Source: SVTX01 sp045638125 (lineage in GTDB: Bacteria > Bacillota > Clostridia > Oscillospirales > CAG-272). Taken from it: a stretch of DNA of 24,094 nt. The notes beneath the pieces are model-generated. The model saw only the letters and a list, made by a program, of their open reading frames with translations. It did not search any database and had not been told where the DNA came from. Location of the stretch: the NCBI GenBank assembly GCA_045638125.1, contig JAZUAS010000074.1:1-24094 (forward strand). Direction: 5' to 3'. The translations under genes were made by a program, and so were the position numbers. Below are positions 22,148 through 24,094 of the stretch, in pieces; the first letter of the stretch is position 1; every line of letters starts with the position of its first letter.

Positions 22148-22327
22148 TTAGTCTTCTACGGTCTCAACCGTTACGAGGTGAGCGAGAACCTTGATCTTAC
22201 CTGCAAGAACTGCGTCGTCAGCGTGAACGATGTAGTCGCCAATCTTGTTAAGACCGAGGGACTTTGCAGTTGCGCGCTGATTGGGCTTGGAAGCGATAAG
22301 ACTCTTTGTAAGTGTAACCTTTTTCAT
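22148..22327 (-). CDS. rpmD: 50S ribosomal protein L30 (uL30)
   Basis: A 59-aa protein opening MKKVTLTKSLIASKPNQRAT, with the conserved SLGLNKIGDYIVH segment. This is the usual bacterial length. It lies between rpsE (15 bp) and rplO (15 bp) in the expected place. Confidence 0.95.
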   Translation of the reverse strand: MKKVTLTKSLIASKPNQRATAKSLGLNKIGDYIVHADDAVLAGKIKVLAHLVTVETVED

Positions 22328-22342
22328 TTCGTCTACCTCCTA

Positions 22343-22846
22343 TTAACCCTTGACCTGCTCTACGCTGATCTCACGGATCTTCGCAACCTCTTCAGCAGTG
22401 CGGAGTTCCTTAAGTCCTTCGATAGTTGCCTTAACAACGTTGGTAGGATTGTTGGAACGGAGGCACTTTGCTCTGATGTTGGAGATACCTGCAGCCTCGA
22501 GGACTGCTCTTACCTTACCACCTGCGATGATACCGGTACCGAGGGCTGCGGGCTTAAGAAGCACCTTGCCTGCGCCGAATACACCGACAACCTCGTGGGG
22601 GATTGTTGTTCCCTTAAGGGAAACAGTGATCATATTTTTCTTTGCGTCTTCAATTCCCTTGCGGATTGCTTCGGGACCTTCACCAGCCTTTCCGAGACCT
22701 ACGCCAACATGACCGTTGCCGTCGCCGACAACCATGAGCGCTGCGAAACGTGCGATACGTCCGCCCTTAACGGTCTTGGAAACACGGTTCAGCGAGACGA
22801 GCTTTTCCTGAAGCTCAACCTCTGCCGGATTAAACTTGTATGCCAT
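22343..22846 (-). CDS. rpsE: 30S ribosomal protein S5 (uS5)
   Basis: The 167-aa protein has the double-stranded-RNA-binding-like N-terminal part, with TVKGGRIARFAALMVVGDGNGHVG, the loop altered in spectinomycin-resistant mutants, here looking wild type. The C-terminal LKPAALGTGIIAGGKVRAVLEAAGI follows. uS5 helps decoding accuracy and mRNA unwinding. AGGAGGAAA precedes the ATG. It is separated from rplR by 75 bp with a small hairpin. Confidence 0.97.
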   Translation of the reverse strand: MAYKFNPAEVELQEKLVSLNRVSKTVKGGRIARFAALMVVGDGNGHVGVGLGKAGEGPEAIRKGIEDAKKNMITVSLKGTTIPHEVVGVFGAGKVLLKPAALGTGIIAGGKVRAVLEAAGISNIRAKCLRSNNPTNVVKATIEGLKELRTAEEVAKIREISVEQVKG

Positions 22847-22865
22847 TTCTGGTTTCCTCCTGAAT

Positions 22866-22890
22866 TGTTCAAATAAATGTTGTTTGAACA
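22866..22890 (-). other. Small hairpin in the rplR-rpsE gap
   Basis: An 8-bp perfect stem (22866-22873 with 22883-22890) has a 9-nt loop. There is no U-run, and the stem ends just before the rpsE ribosome binding site. Its role is unknown; it may set translation or RNA stability. Confidence 0.4.
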
Positions 22891-22921
22891 GTGTATAAAC
22901 CGGTTACTAACCCAAACTGGA

Positions 22922-23281
22922 TTAGAACTTCAGGCCGCCCTCGCGAGCGCCTTCAGCCAATTCCGATACACGTCCGTGATAGAGATAGCCGCCTCTGTCG
23001 AATACGACTTCTTCAATGCCCATAGCCTTTGCCTTCTCAGCGAGGATCTTACCGATCTCGCGAGCAGCAGCCTTATTGCCGCCGTTACCCTCGAAAGCTG
23101 CTCCGTAAGTAGAAGCGGAAACAAGGGTCTTTCCTGCAACGTCATCAATGATCTGTGCAGAAATGTTTGCGTTAGAGCGATATACTGCAAGACGAGGTCT
23201 TTCAGCGGTACCGGAAATCTTGCCGCGTACTCTCTTATGTCTCTTAAGACGAGCCTTCTTGCTGTCCTTTCTTGATACCAT
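22922..23281 (-). CDS. rplR: 50S ribosomal protein L18 (uL18)
   Basis: A 119-aa 5S rRNA-binding protein. It starts MVSRKDSKKARLKRHKRVRG, has ERPRLAVYRSNANISAQIID, and ends VVFDRGGYLYHGRVSELAEGAREGGLKF, all standard for uL18. AAAGGAG precedes the ATG. Confidence 0.97.
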   Translation of the reverse strand: MVSRKDSKKARLKRHKRVRGKISGTAERPRLAVYRSNANISAQIIDDVAGKTLVSASTYGAAFEGNGGNKAAAREIGKILAEKAKAMGIEEVVFDRGGYLYHGRVSELAEGAREGGLKF

Positions 23282-23300
23282 GTTACTCCACTCCTTTCAA

Positions 23301-23921
23301 TTATTTACCGGTCTTTCCGGCCTTACGACGAACATACTCGTCAACGTAACGGATACCCTTGCCGTGATAGGGCTCGGGAGGACGCTTGCCTCTGATTACA
23401 GCTGCCATCTGACCAACTTCCTGCTTATCTGCACCGGTTACTACGATTACGTTACCGCTGTTAACCTTCTCAGTAGTCATCTTGTCGATCTCCATAGCCT
23501 TGATCTCAGCCTCAGTGGGAACGGAGAGCTTAACTGTATCAGTCTCAGAGATAATGTACTTATCCTGAGGAATACCCTTACCGGGCATGAGAGAGTAGCC
23601 CAAGTAGAGCTGAAGGTCCTTACCGGTCTTAACTACCTTGTAGCCTACACCGATAACGAGAAGAACCTTCTTGTAGCCGGTGTGAACGCCGGTTACCATG
23701 TTCTGGAGAAGTGCACGGGTAAGACCGTGAACGCTTCTATCCTCTTTTTCGTCAGTGGGACGCTCAACGATGATCTGGTTGTTCTCAACCTTGATGGTCA
23801 TTCTGTCGTTGAAGGTCTGAGTAAGGGTACCGATGGGACCCTTGGCGGTAACGGTGTTACCGTTAACTGTTACTGTTACACCTGCGGGAATTTCGACAGG
23901 CATTCTACCAATTCTAGACAT
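23301..23921 (-). CDS. rplF: 50S ribosomal protein L6 (uL6) with an insertion
   Basis: The protein starts MSRIGRMPVEIPAGV and ends with GADKQEVGQMAAVIRGKRPPEPYHGKGIRY, both standard for uL6. It is 206 aa instead of about 178-180. The extra 28 or so residues lie between LYLGYS (about 105-110) and TGADKQ (about 162), in the second domain, where usual proteins have a short strand-turn-strand. uL6 sits near the factor-binding site of the large subunit. AGGAGGT precedes the ATG at 23921. Apart from the insertion the gene is intact. Confidence 0.96.
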   Translation of the reverse strand: MSRIGRMPVEIPAGVTVTVNGNTVTAKGPIGTLTQTFNDRMTIKVENNQIIVERPTDEKEDRSVHGLTRALLQNMVTGVHTGYKKVLLVIGVGYKVVKTGKDLQLYLGYSLMPGKGIPQDKYIISETDTVKLSVPTEAEIKAMEIDKMTTEKVNSGNVIVVTGADKQEVGQMAAVIRGKRPPEPYHGKGIRYVDEYVRRKAGKTGK

Positions 23922-23942
23922 ATTAGTATTACCTCCTATCGA

Positions 23943-24094
23943 TTACCATACGAACGCGAGGACTTCGCCGCCAACCTTAGCAGCGCGAGCCTTCTTGTCG
24001 GTCATGATTCCTTTGGATGTGGATACGATTGCGATACCGAGGCCGTTCATAACCTGAGGCATATCCTCGTAACCTGCGTAGATACGAAGACCGG
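23943..24094 (-). CDS. rpsH: 30S ribosomal protein S8 (uS8), C-terminal part
   Basis: Only the last 49 codons are in the window; the gene continues past the right edge. The visible end, GLRIYAGYEDMPQV then GLGIAIVSTSKGIMTDKKAR and GGEVLAFVW, is the standard uS8 C-terminus that binds helix 21 of 16S rRNA. The stop (TAA) is at 23943-23945. Confidence 0.95.
   Translation of the reverse strand, partial: GLRIYAGYEDMPQVMNGLGIAIVSTSKGIMTDKKARAAKVGGEVLAFVW

Overview
The window looks like a chromosomal segment of an anaerobic Gram-positive bacterium of the Bacillota, most likely class Clostridia. The reasons are the strong AGGAGG-type ribosome binding sites, the spc/alpha ribosomal gene order (rpsH-rplF-rplR-rpsE-rpmD-rplO-secY-adk-map-infA-rpmJ-rpsM-rpsK-rpsD-rpoA-rplQ), zinc-ribbon forms of S4, L36 and adenylate kinase, and intergenic hairpin repeats of a kind I associate with gut Clostridia. 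TAA and TGA are both used as stops, so the standard bacterial code applies. I cannot name a genus.

Layout: 1-3140 carries three housekeeping genes on the minus strand (ychF, then trmB and truB), with hairpin repeats in the gaps. 3172-8412 is an accessory operon on the minus strand. It encodes a small secreted beta-rich protein, a polytopic SipW-type signal peptidase, a two-pass membrane protein resembling DUF5305 with a long acidic tail, and a large secreted protein. The two secreted proteins share an almost identical SipW-type export motif. The operon has a plausible regulated promoter and ends in a strong terminator. 8413-9040 is non-coding and densely structured: two inverted copies of a hairpin element have an identical 15-nt loop but different, still fully paired stems, and lie either side of a cluster of hairpins. 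9044-13696 is a sugar-metabolism cluster: a cytoplasmic Asp-box (sialidase-fold) protein with a LamG-like end, a zinc alcohol/polyol dehydrogenase and a KduD-like reductase, with a divergent AraC regulator. 13695-15359 is mgtE with its promoter. 15386-24094 is the ribosomal operon, still open at the right edge inside rpsH.

How the genes work together: the accessory operon reads as a self-contained export and assembly unit, in which a dedicated signal peptidase processes two cognate surface or matrix proteins and a membrane partner helps or senses. It recalls the tapA-sipW-tasA matrix operon of Bacillus in concept, but the gene content differs. The sugar cluster probably handles a uronate- or ketogluconate-type sugar under AraC control. 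The two parts most worth following up are the SipW/DUF5305-like operon and the structured repeat pair at 8488-8993.
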